A DNA stretch of 9,699 bases. It comes from Acidimicrobiaceae bacterium (GTDB lineage Bacteria > Actinomycetota > Acidimicrobiia > Acidimicrobiales > UBA8592). Under the pieces are notes generated by a model. It searched no databases and was not told the DNA's origin. It worked only from the letters and a program-made list of their open reading frames with translations. This document shows positions 1 to 6,234 of this stretch, piece after piece. The stretch spans positions 1 through 9,699 of the forward strand of contig PAZD01000030.1 of NCBI GenBank assembly GCA_002715405.1, read 5' to 3'. The position numbers and the translations under genes are program-made. Numbering within the stretch: position 1 is the first letter of the stretch; every line of letters begins with the position of its first letter.

Positions 1-871
1 TGAGATACTGGGCAATAGGGCTATCTACCATGAAGGCTGGATTGCTTCTTGTTTTCATGGGCGGTTACCTTGGATCCGTCTTCAAGGACTTGAATTTGAT
101 GGAGAACAAGAAGTTTGGGAACTCTATGACATGAGAAATGATTTCTCCCAGAGTATCGATCTGTCAGAGTCCGAACCTGAAAAATTACTATTCCTTCAGA
201 AACTTTTTGATTCCGAAGCCCATAAACATGGCGTCTACCCGCTTCGTGATGCAGGTCTAATGAGGCGAGGGGAACTACGTGTTCCCTCCTCTTTAGGTGG
301 GAGACGAAAGATGCGCTACACAACGGCACATGTTCGGATGCCAGAAAGTTCAGTAGTTAACTTGAAAAATGCTAGCCACGAGATCTCAGCCGAAATTGTT
401 ATCCCTGACGAGGGAGCCTCAGGCGTAATCGTATGTCAAGGTGGGAACATGTCCGGTTGGGCATTGTACCTCGATGAGTCTGGCAGACTAACGTACCATT
501 ACAACTGCTTTGGCCAGTACCTAACGACCCTTTCATCGAATAAAAAACTTGAAGCCGGCACACATCGTATTCTTCTAAAATACGATCATGATGGAGGATT
601 TGGCACAGGAGGAGAAGCTGTTCTTTCAGCCAATGACGAAGTTGTCGACCATGGGCGTATTGAAAAGACCGTTCCTTTAGTTTTCTCAATAAGTGGAGAG
701 ACATTCGATGTTGGTATCGATACCGGTGCCCCTGTTGGACCCTACGAAAGCGGATTTCCTTTTTCAGGTGAGATTATTGAAGTTGTGCTTGAACGCATAG
801 GGAAGCGAGATTTAGAAACTCGTAAAAAAATGGAATCAGGGATGCATGATGCTGCATTCCGAACCCAATAA
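1..871 (+). CDS. Arylsulfatase (sulfatase family), C-terminal part, 5' end outside window
   Basis: Hydrolysis of sulfate esters is the expected reaction. The reading frame enters at base 2 and stays open for 289 residues to TAA at 869-871. It begins with the end of the alkaline-phosphatase-like sulfatase fold: ILGNRAIYHEGW, then HGRLPW, then EVWELYDMRNDFSQSIDL, then FDSEAHKHGVYPL, all typical of long bacterial arylsulfatases. It continues into a beta-rich tail (VVNLKNASHEISAEIVIP, IVCQGGNMSGWALYLDESG, LTYHYN, GRIEKTVPLVFS, FDVGIDTGAPV) characteristic of the ~750-790-residue mycobacterial AtsA/AtsD-like enzymes. The formylglycine motif (C/S-x-P-x-R) and metal-binding residues lie upstream, so activity cannot be judged. 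The ATG at 131 is internal (MRNDFS...), not the start. The next gene is 65 bases downstream. The substrate is unknown; a sulfated lipid or sterol is only a guess from the neighbours. Confidence 0.92.
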   Translation, partial: EILGNRAIYHEGWIASCFHGRLPWIRLQGLEFDGEQEVWELYDMRNDFSQSIDLSESEPEKLLFLQKLFDSEAHKHGVYPLRDAGLMRRGELRVPSSLGGRRKMRYTTAHVRMPESSVVNLKNASHEISAEIVIPDEGASGVIVCQGGNMSGWALYLDESGRLTYHYNCFGQYLTTLSSNKKLEAGTHRILLKYDHDGGFGTGGEAVLSANDEVVDHGRIEKTVPLVFSISGETFDVGIDTGAPVGPYESGFPFSGEIIEVVLERIGKRDLETRKKMESGMHDAAFRTQ

Positions 872-887
872 ACTTCAAGATGCGACA

Positions 888-930
888 TTGATCGTTAGAT
901 GGCATACTTAGATAGTTAGATATAGAGGAG
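888..930 (+). promoter_or_regulatory. Candidate promoter and ribosome site before the DUF35-thiolase pair
   Basis: The 65-base gap after the sulfatase contains TTGATC (888-893) and GATAGT (911-916) separated by 17 bases, each a 4-of-6 match to sigma-70-type -35 and -10 boxes. AGAGGAG follows at 924-930, six bases before the ATG at 937. Three copies of TTAGAT lie at 895-900, 908-913 and 916-921, and CATACTTAGA (903-912) recurs at 5675-5684 in another upstream region. The ribosome site is convincing. The promoter is tentative, because read-through from the sulfatase is also possible. Confidence 0.4.
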
Positions 931-936
931 AGCTAT

Positions 937-1362
937 ATGGGTGATCAGGTTCCGATAGAAGAGGGATTATTTACTTGGCCATCTGATAGTCCAAAACTGG
1001 TTGGGTCAGAATGCCAAGATTGTGGGGCCATAGTTTTCCCCGCACAATCTGGGTGCCCCCGATGCACTTCTGATAATACGGAAACGAAAGAGCTAGGAAC
1101 TAGAGGCAAATTGTGGACCTGGACAATCCAAGGTTTTCCTCCCAAGTCCCCTCCATATCAAGGTGACGTAGATGCATTTGAGCCGTTTGGGGTTGGATAT
1201 GTAGAAATCCATAATGAAGTAAAAGTTGAAACCCGACTAACTGTCGCTGATAAAGAAGTTCTTGAAATTGGCATGGAGATGGAATTAACCTTTATTCCAC
1301 TCTTTACTGACGACGAAGGAAATGAAGTAATCACATTCGCATTTGCTCCACTAGCGAGCTAA
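937..1362 (+). CDS. DUF35 zinc-ribbon/OB-fold protein (thiolase partner)
   Basis: This 141-residue protein has the two parts of the DUF35 family: an N-terminal rubredoxin-like zinc ribbon with C26-x2-C29 and C40-x2-C43, and a C-terminal OB-fold (about 52-138: LGTRGKLWTWTIQGFPPKSP, PFGVGYVEI, ETRLTV, LEIGMEMELTFIPL). DUF35 proteins bind CoA or acyl groups and act as obligate partners of thiolase-superfamily enzymes; in ChsH2-Ltp2 the DUF35 domain is needed for retro-aldol cleavage of steroid side chains. The start is fixed by AGAGGAG six bases upstream. The thiolase gene follows after 20 bases and is almost certainly co-transcribed, so I infer that the two products form a complex. All four zinc ligands are intact. 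The substrate is unknown. Confidence 0.94.
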   Translation: MGDQVPIEEGLFTWPSDSPKLVGSECQDCGAIVFPAQSGCPRCTSDNTETKELGTRGKLWTWTIQGFPPKSPPYQGDVDAFEPFGVGYVEIHNEVKVETRLTVADKEVLEIGMEMELTFIPLFTDDEGNEVITFAFAPLAS

Positions 1363-1382
1363 ATATTTGCAAGGAGAAGAAA

Positions 1383-2534
1383 ATGAGTAAACCCGAAGTA
1401 GCAATCGTCGGCATTGGAATTCATCCCTTTGGAAGAACCCCAGAACGAACTGGTCAGGAGCAAGGCGTTTACGCCGTCCGCAAAGCTCTAAAGGATGCAG
1501 GTGTCGAATGGAGTGATATCCAATTCGCCTTCGGTGGAAGCCAAGCTGCGGGAGCCGCTGACACAATGGTCTCTAAGCTAGGGCTGACGGGGTTACAGTT
1601 TATAAACGTCGCTAACGGATGCGCCACAGGTGGATCAGCTCTCTTTTCTGCTTATAACACCATCGCCTCAGGTGCTTTTGATCTTGGAATTGCAGTTGGC
1701 TACGACAAACACGAACGCGGTGCGTTTAGGGTCAACACCCGATCTCATGGGCTCGGAGACTGGTACGGAAAGCAGGGACTGGCGCTTACCACTCAGTTCT
1801 TCGGAATGAAGATCAACCGCTACATGGAAAAGTTCGATATAAGCCACAACACACTTGCAAAAATATCCGCAAAAGCATTTCGCAACGCTGAACACAATCC
1901 AAATGCTTGGAGAAGACAACCATTTAGCGAAGAGCAGATCCTTGAATCGGACATGCTTAGTTATCCACTTACAAAATTTATGTTCTGCTCTCCAGCAGAG
2001 GGAGGAGTAGCTCTGATTCTGGCTCGTGCTGATCAAGCGCATAAATACACCAAAACTCCCGTTTACTTAAACGCAGCGGTAGTTCGAAGCCGCCGATGGG
2101 GATCATTCGAAGTAATGGCACCATGGATTGCTCTCGATGATGCTGCTGGCCCAACAGTAGATACTTCCAAAGCTGCATTTGAAATGGCGGGGATTGGACC
2201 GGACGATATTGACGTTGCTCAACTACAAGACACAGAAGCAGGTGCAGAGATCATGCACATGGCCGAAAATGGATTTTGTGAGCACGGAGAACAAGAAAGA
2301 ATGATCCAGCAAGGTGAAACAGAAATCGGTGGCCGGTTACCCGTAAACACCGACGGAGGATGCCTTGCGAATGGGGAACCAGTTGGAGCTTCGGGATTGC
2401 GCCAAGTGTACGAAAACGTTCTGCAACTCCGAGGTGAAGCAGGGAAGCGACAGGTCCCTAATGATCCTAACGTGGCATACACCCATGTATATGGAGCACC
2501 CGGAATCAGCGGAGTTACAATCCTAAGCAAATAG
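1383..2534 (+). CDS. Lipid-transfer/SCP-x-type thiolase-superfamily protein (possible aldolase or thiolase)
   Basis: A 383-residue thiolase fold, close to the ~390 usual for the family, starting at ATG with AAGGAG (1371-1376) six bases upstream. The N-terminal half has VAIVGIGIHPFGR (6-18) and the nucleophile loop VANGCATGGSAL with C80. The C-terminal half departs from classical thiolases. The usual N/H-E-A-F region reads LQDTEAGAEI (281-290), the GHPxGxSG histidine is replaced by glutamate in GEPVGASG (E332), and the last catalytic Cys loop is YGAPGISG with Y370. Such changes occur in the actinobacterial lipid-transfer branch. In Ltp2 aldolases, tyrosines replace thiolase catalytic residues and the enzyme works with a DUF35 partner. 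The DUF35 gene 20 bases upstream supports a heterocomplex. A CoA-thioester C-C bond reaction is likely, but whether thiolytic or retro-aldol is open. Automatic labels such as 'acetyl-CoA acetyltransferase' would be over-specific. Confidence 0.92.
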   Translation: MSKPEVAIVGIGIHPFGRTPERTGQEQGVYAVRKALKDAGVEWSDIQFAFGGSQAAGAADTMVSKLGLTGLQFINVANGCATGGSALFSAYNTIASGAFDLGIAVGYDKHERGAFRVNTRSHGLGDWYGKQGLALTTQFFGMKINRYMEKFDISHNTLAKISAKAFRNAEHNPNAWRRQPFSEEQILESDMLSYPLTKFMFCSPAEGGVALILARADQAHKYTKTPVYLNAAVVRSRRWGSFEVMAPWIALDDAAGPTVDTSKAAFEMAGIGPDDIDVAQLQDTEAGAEIMHMAENGFCEHGEQERMIQQGETEIGGRLPVNTDGGCLANGEPVGASGLRQVYENVLQLRGEAGKRQVPNDPNVAYTHVYGAPGISGVTILSK

Positions 2535-2555
2535 GATTCGCTAGATTAGACTTCT

Positions 2556-2578
2556 CCAAAGCAACCGTGAGCTTTCGG
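2556..2578. terminator. Weak hairpin between convergent genes
   Basis: The 100-base gap between the convergent thiolase and split-barrel genes contains CCAAAGC (2556-2562), an 8-base loop and GCTTTCGG (2571-2578). These form seven base pairs with one bulged C. It lies where a bidirectional terminator would be expected, 21 bases after the thiolase stop. Neither strand has a T-run after the stem, so it is not a canonical intrinsic terminator. I see nothing else in this gap. Confidence 0.22.
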
Positions 2579-2634
2579 CGTCCACAAAGAAATGGAGGGA
2601 CAAGAGCTCTGTAGGTTCCAATGCCTTGCCCAAG

Positions 2635-3072
2635 TTATTGTGCTTTCCATTCAAACCGGCCGCCCATTCCCATTCCCTTTAACATAATGGCTTTCGAAGG
2701 AATGATTGCCATAAATCCAGTATCTGGGGAGTCTGTTGGGCCGCCGGGAGAAAAGGCGTTTAGATCGTAGTCAAAGACCCCGTCCCAGAGGCGTTCCTTG
2801 GTTGCAATATCTGTAAATAGTTTTGCGTTCCCCCAGAGAATTAGGCTATCGAAATTCGTATCTACGCTCACCTGCCAGTGGCATGAGACTAGTGGCGATG
2901 TCTGGATATTTTTTGCTTTGACCGAATCGACTCCTACCAGTGTCCAAAGTATTTCCTGTTCCCAGCATGGATGTACAGGGGTCACATATGGAGTTCCCGA
3001 CGAGCTGACGGTCGCTACATGGGCCCATTCCCCTAATCGTTTCGATTCGTCAATTACCTCTTGAAGATTCAT
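2635..3072 (-). CDS. Pyridoxamine-5'-phosphate oxidase-like (FMN/F420 split-barrel) protein
   Basis: A 145-residue single-domain protein of the FMN/F420-binding split-barrel superfamily, a usual length. Recognisable parts are the N-terminal helix and first strands with the G-TPYVTPVHPCWEQEILWTLV pattern (26-46), the cofactor-phosphate segment SVKAKNIQTSPLVSCHW (50-66) and a C-terminal strand with MAIIPSKAIMLKG (121-133). Family members bind FMN, F420 or haem and include oxidoreductases and F420-dependent reductases, so the sequence alone does not give the reaction. The start ATG (CAT at 3070-3072) has only a weak AAGG about eight bases upstream. It is the last gene of a minus-strand run, 41 bases after the TLP1-like gene. 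Co-transcription with the F420-type LLM gene makes an F420 or flavin redox role plausible. Confidence 0.86.
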   Translation of the reverse strand: MNLQEVIDESKRLGEWAHVATVSSSGTPYVTPVHPCWEQEILWTLVGVDSVKAKNIQTSPLVSCHWQVSVDTNFDSLILWGNAKLFTDIATKERLWDGVFDYDLNAFSPGGPTDSPDTGFMAIIPSKAIMLKGMGMGGRFEWKAQ

Positions 3073-3113
3073 GCAATGACCTTAGCGTTAATATTTGAAT
3101 TTTTCTTTATGGT

Positions 3114-4592
3114 TCACTTGGCAAGGACACCAACAGCCCCGTTTGGCAAGATGTCAATAGAATTCCCGATGTACTCATCTTTCATTAGTGCCAACATCAT
3201 TGACTCATCCTCGCTTGATGCTAGCGCCCGTCTTCCATCATCCATAAGTGTCGAAATCAAGGCTCGTTCTGGACCTTCGCGACCATGCATGACGGTATAT
3301 GCTTCTATCGTTGCTCTTCCTTCGGGAGATTTATCTACTTCTCTTATTGGGTACTGGTCAATTGCAGTTTGGACATTATCTCTTTTGAATGGCTCGCTTG
3401 GCGGTGAAGAGCCATAAATCCCGCATGCTTGTTTTGTGGCATAACCCCCGTTTGCATGAACATAACCCATCTCACCGGTTTCGCGAATCGCATCTACTGT
3501 GCTAGCTATAGCGTGGATTACGTAACTGTTCATGGGTCCGCCAAAAAATGGCAACCCACCTGTAGTTGTTACAATTCGGTCGGAAGTAATATCTAATTCT
3601 TTCATAATAAGCTGAACGCAAGATGGGAAGCATGAATACAAATCCATAGGCCCTATATCATCAACTGATATTCCAGCTAACTCGAAACAACGCTTCCCCG
3701 TAATCCGAATAGCAGGCGATTCATAAAAATTATCTCTTTCTGAAAACAAATACGAAGCATGTCCATCTGTGGCCGCATAAGGAAATATCCACCTGTCTCG
3801 GCTGACCCCTAGAGTTTCTGCCTTTTCTACCGAACAAACGATAATAGCGCCTCCGTAGTCAACAAAAGAATTAGCATTCATCGATTTCGTATAGGGGTAG
3901 CCGACCATTCGATTTGTAGGACTAGCTGTCTTTATTTCTTCGGCTGTCATAGGAGACCTGACCCATGCGTATGGGTTAGATACAGCTACTTTATTAAACT
4001 TTTCCCACAAGGCAGCTATTCGATTTCGATGCCCTTCTTGGGATTCGCCTAATGAAGCCCGGATTGCTGATTCGAATAGGGCATATATCTGAGTTGGCAT
4101 AAAGAAGCCTCGTTCACGTTCATGTTCAGATGACATTGGAATGTTTTTCCCGAAAGGAGTAGCTGGGTCTAATTCTTGTCCAGTCCGAGACAATTCAAGT
4201 CCCAATTTCTTGAGCTTATTTTTGCTATATACGGCTTCACCTCCTGTGATTACTACTACATCAGTTTTGTTCGCTGAGATTAGTTCGCTAGCTTCACTCA
4301 CGCATGCCTGTGGCATGTTTCCGCCCATAGCAGATAAGAAGGTCTTAGCCTCTGGAGATCCAACGGCATCTGCGATCAATTGGCCAGGATCCGGATAACC
4401 CCACATTCCGCCGATGACGATCATCTGGTCAATTGATTGTAAAAGAGTTGAGCATCCTGCATCCTGTGCGGCTAATCGAACAGCTTCTTCCATCAGACGG
4501 TATTGTTCTAGCGCTGATGTAACATCGTCTAACTTTTGTTTGTATTGGCCTACTCCAACAATTACTGGAGATCTCGCATCAGGGTTTGTCAC
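3114..4592 (-). CDS. Thiolase-like protein type 1 (TLP1-like), non-classical 'acetyl-CoA acetyltransferase'
   Basis: A 492-residue protein, about 100 longer than an ordinary thiolase. It has an N-terminal thiolase domain (PVIVGVGQYK, 9-18; GGNMPQACVSEASELI, 90-105), a second half with DLYSCFPSCVQ (317-327), TGGLPFFGGPMNSYVIHAIA (344-363) and HANGGYATKQACGIYG (379-394), and an extra C-terminal domain from about 425 (IEAYTVMHGREGPERALI, DDGRRALA). That tail matches the additional domain of mycobacterial and trypanosomal TLP1 proteins. The classical nucleophile motif (N-x-x-C-x-S-G) is absent; the loop reads GGNMPQACV with Cys at 97. Thiolase activity is therefore doubtful, and CoA-ester binding or another acyl reaction is likelier. 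The start is GTG (CAC at 4590-4592), two bases after the stop of the upstream LLM gene, with GGTGAG six bases before it. The GVGQ strand close to the N terminus supports this start, and the spacing indicates translational coupling. Confidence 0.93.
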   Translation of the reverse strand: MTNPDARSPVIVGVGQYKQKLDDVTSALEQYRLMEEAVRLAAQDAGCSTLLQSIDQMIVIGGMWGYPDPGQLIADAVGSPEAKTFLSAMGGNMPQACVSEASELISANKTDVVVITGGEAVYSKNKLKKLGLELSRTGQELDPATPFGKNIPMSSEHERERGFFMPTQIYALFESAIRASLGESQEGHRNRIAALWEKFNKVAVSNPYAWVRSPMTAEEIKTASPTNRMVGYPYTKSMNANSFVDYGGAIIVCSVEKAETLGVSRDRWIFPYAATDGHASYLFSERDNFYESPAIRITGKRCFELAGISVDDIGPMDLYSCFPSCVQLIMKELDITSDRIVTTTGGLPFFGGPMNSYVIHAIASTVDAIRETGEMGYVHANGGYATKQACGIYGSSPPSEPFKRDNVQTAIDQYPIREVDKSPEGRATIEAYTVMHGREGPERALISTLMDDGRRALASSEDESMMLALMKDEYIGNSIDILPNGAVGVLAK

Positions 4593-4594
4593 TA

Positions 4595-5617
4595 TTAACT
4601 CACCAAATCATGGACGAAACGAACAAGGTCAATACCGCCAGCGATCAACATGGTGTCGACTACAGACTCCTCCCACATTGCAAGTTCATCCTTGATCTTG
4701 TCAGGTGGTCCGATGAGTGAGATCGCTTCTACCATCTCCGTGGGAACTGAAGCGATTGCGTCTTTCTTGTTCCCTGCAAGATACAGTTCCTGGATTTTTT
4801 CACACTCAGCCTCGAACCCCATTCTCGCGAAGACGTCATAGTGAAAGTTTTGTCCTTTCGCGCCCATGCCGCCCGCATAGAGGGCAATCATCGGTCGCAT
4901 AAAATCTGCACAACCGTCGACATCGTCACCTGGAATAACCGTTACCGTGCATGCAACTTCGAAATCGCCCCATCCATGTCGTTCAGCAGCATCGAAACCA
5001 TTTTGGAGGGCAGTTTTGTAGAATTGATTATCCTTAGGCGCGAAAAAGAGAGGTAACCAACCATCACAAATCTCTGCTGATAGGGCAACGTTTTTAGGTC
5101 CTTCAGCTGCCAAGTAAATTGGTATGTCATTGCGTAATGGGTGCACCGTAGACTTGAGGGGTTTTCCTAAGCCCGTTCCTGCAGGAAGCGGCATCGTATA
5201 GTGTTCCCCTTGGAACTCAACCGGTTCTTTTCGTGCGATGATGGATCGAACAATTTCTACAAACTCTCGTGTTCGAGCTAATGGTCGCGGGTATGGCTGA
5301 CCATACCAGCCTTCAACAACTTGAGGTCCAGAAGCACCAAGTCCGAGTATGAAACGTCCTTGGCTTAGGTGATCCATCGTTATCGCCGCCATGGCGGTCG
5401 CTGCAGGTGTCCGAGCTGACATCTGCATGATTGCCGTACCCAATTTGACGTTTGTGGTATTAGCTCCCCACCATGCGAGGGGACTTAGCGCATCTGAGCC
5501 ATAGGCTTCAGCAGTCCAGATATGCTCAAATCCTAATTTGTCGCATTCGGCAATTGCCGCCTCAACTCCATCAGGAGGACCGGCACTCCAATATCCCGTG
5601 TTGTATCCAAGTTTCAT
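4595..5617 (-). CDS. LLM-class F420-dependent oxidoreductase, Rv3520c-like
   Basis: A 340-residue luciferase-like (bacterial luciferase fold, TIM barrel) oxidoreductase. Clear blocks are KLGYNTGYW at the N terminus, IWTAEAYGSDALSPLAWWGA (33-52), KLGTAIMQMSARTPAATAM (58-76), MDHLSQGRFILGLGASGPQV (81-100) and VEGWYGQPYPRPLARTREFV (101-120), then IPIYLAAEGPKNV (165-177) and a GPPDKIKDEL motif near the C terminus. This combination is that of the TIGR03559 (Rv3520c) group, which uses reduced coenzyme F420 for hydride transfer to or from unknown, probably lipid or steroid, substrates. In Mycobacterium tuberculosis, as I recall it, Rv3520c also neighbours a DUF35 gene and ltp thiolases in the cholesterol regulon. 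It is the first gene of the minus-strand run. A GAGGGA-type ribosome site lies upstream and TAAAAT (minus strand, 5647-5642) could be its -10 box. Confidence 0.94.
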   Translation of the reverse strand: MKLGYNTGYWSAGPPDGVEAAIAECDKLGFEHIWTAEAYGSDALSPLAWWGANTTNVKLGTAIMQMSARTPAATAMAAITMDHLSQGRFILGLGASGPQVVEGWYGQPYPRPLARTREFVEIVRSIIARKEPVEFQGEHYTMPLPAGTGLGKPLKSTVHPLRNDIPIYLAAEGPKNVALSAEICDGWLPLFFAPKDNQFYKTALQNGFDAAERHGWGDFEVACTVTVIPGDDVDGCADFMRPMIALYAGGMGAKGQNFHYDVFARMGFEAECEKIQELYLAGNKKDAIASVPTEMVEAISLIGPPDKIKDELAMWEESVVDTMLIAGGIDLVRFVHDLVS

Positions 5618-5754
5618 TAGTATTCCCTCTCTGACCTTGGGATTTTAACCTTCATGATCCTCCATGATAGAAGACATACTTAGACTATCAAGAGCCGTAA
5701 TAGGCAAAGCAAACTCATAAGTGCTAAACCCATTAGTAGGCAAGGAGGGTATAG
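5618..5754. promoter_or_regulatory. Divergent intergenic region between the two LLM operons
   Basis: These 137 bases separate the minus-strand LLM-TLP1-split-barrel run from the plus-strand SnoaL-LLM pair, so promoters for both should lie here. On the minus strand TAAAAT (5647-5642) is a good -10 candidate 25-30 bases before the start, without a clear -35 box. On the plus strand TAGACT (5681-5686) fits the relaxed TAnnnT pattern. CATGAT is directly repeated at 5653-5658 and 5663-5668. CATACTTAGA (5675-5684) also occurs upstream of the DUF35 gene. A very strong AAGGAGGG (5742-5749) lies five bases before the SnoaL-like start. Region function is inferred from layout; individual boxes are tentative. 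Confidence 0.5.
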
Positions 5755-6234
5755 ATGTCTACTGACGAGAGTGACTATAACGAAATTGCAATGCTGGTTC
5801 ATCGGTATGCGGATGCCGTGATCCATAGAAATGGAGAACAATGGGCTTCTACGTGGGTCTCTGATGCGGTCTGGGACCTTGGGGGAGGACGGCTTGTTGA
5901 CGGCTTAGATTCTATTAAAGAGCTCTGGTATGGGGCTATGAAAGGTTTTGAGGCGACTGTCCAGACCGTTCTGAATGGAGGTGTTGATGTAGATCCTTCA
6001 GGGAATACCGCATCGGGTAGATGGTATATACAAGAGCACGTTGTGCGCGCTAATGGAGACCGGGGAGTTCTGCTCGCTCATTACGATGACGAATATGTTA
6101 GAACCGATGATGGTTGGAAATTCAGTCGCCGTTTCCTCCAACCACATTATTCAGGCCCATACGATCTATCTGCAGATTTCCTTTGCACTGCAGAAAAACT
6201 AAGGGAACGAAATGTCGAAGGAGGAGATGTATGA
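5755..6234 (+). CDS. SnoaL-like/NTF2-fold protein
   Basis: A 159-residue protein with the pattern of the SnoaL_4 branch of the NTF2-like superfamily. It has an N-terminal helix DYNEIAMLVHRYADAVIHRN (7-26), then EQWASTWVSDAVWDLGG (28-44), the strand-helix unit LVDGLDSIKELW (47-58), and the beta-sheet segments TASGRWYIQEHVV (85-97), VLLAHYDDEYVRTDDGWKF (105-123) and RRFLQPHY (125-132). Family members include ketosteroid isomerase-like isomerases, polyketide cyclases, dehydratases and the small subunits of ring hydroxylases, so a specific reaction cannot be assigned. The start follows a near-perfect ribosome site (5742-5749). The stop overlaps the next gene's start as ATGA (6231-6234), which ties its expression, and probably its function, to the LLM oxidoreductase that follows. 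Confidence 0.9.
   Translation: MSTDESDYNEIAMLVHRYADAVIHRNGEQWASTWVSDAVWDLGGGRLVDGLDSIKELWYGAMKGFEATVQTVLNGGVDVDPSGNTASGRWYIQEHVVRANGDRGVLLAHYDDEYVRTDDGWKFSRRFLQPHYSGPYDLSADFLCTAEKLRERNVEGGDV
6218..6226 (+). promoter_or_regulatory. Ribosome binding site that fixes the start of the second LLM gene
   Basis: AAGGAGGAG lies inside the 3' end of the SnoaL-like gene, with its AGGAGG core six bases before the ATG at 6231. The frame is open upstream to an ATG at 6114, but residues read from there are an arginine- and proline-rich shadow of the SnoaL-like gene. The site, the ATGA overlap and the family's usual N terminus (MKVDGGLG) all support 6231. Confidence 0.85.

Noticed and set aside
131..871. 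A separate 246-residue gene starting at 131
   Set aside because: The frame is open back to the window edge and the residues before M131 are conserved sulfatase sequence (YHEGW, HGRLPW).
1668..2042. Minus-strand 124-codon open frame opposite the thiolase
   Set aside because: Antisense shadow with no ribosome site and no family resemblance.
2535..2634. tRNA, small RNA or small gene in the convergent gap
   Set aside because: No cloverleaf arms, no start with a ribosome site and no strong structure apart from one bulged hairpin.
3061..3417. Plus-strand 118-codon open frame
   Set aside because: It is antisense to the TLP1-like gene, has no ribosome site and resembles no family.
6114..6230. N-terminal extension of the second LLM gene from an upstream ATG
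   Set aside because: It lies wholly inside the SnoaL-like gene in another frame and encodes an unrelated Arg/Pro-rich stretch. A strong ribosome site and the family's N terminus place the start at 6231.
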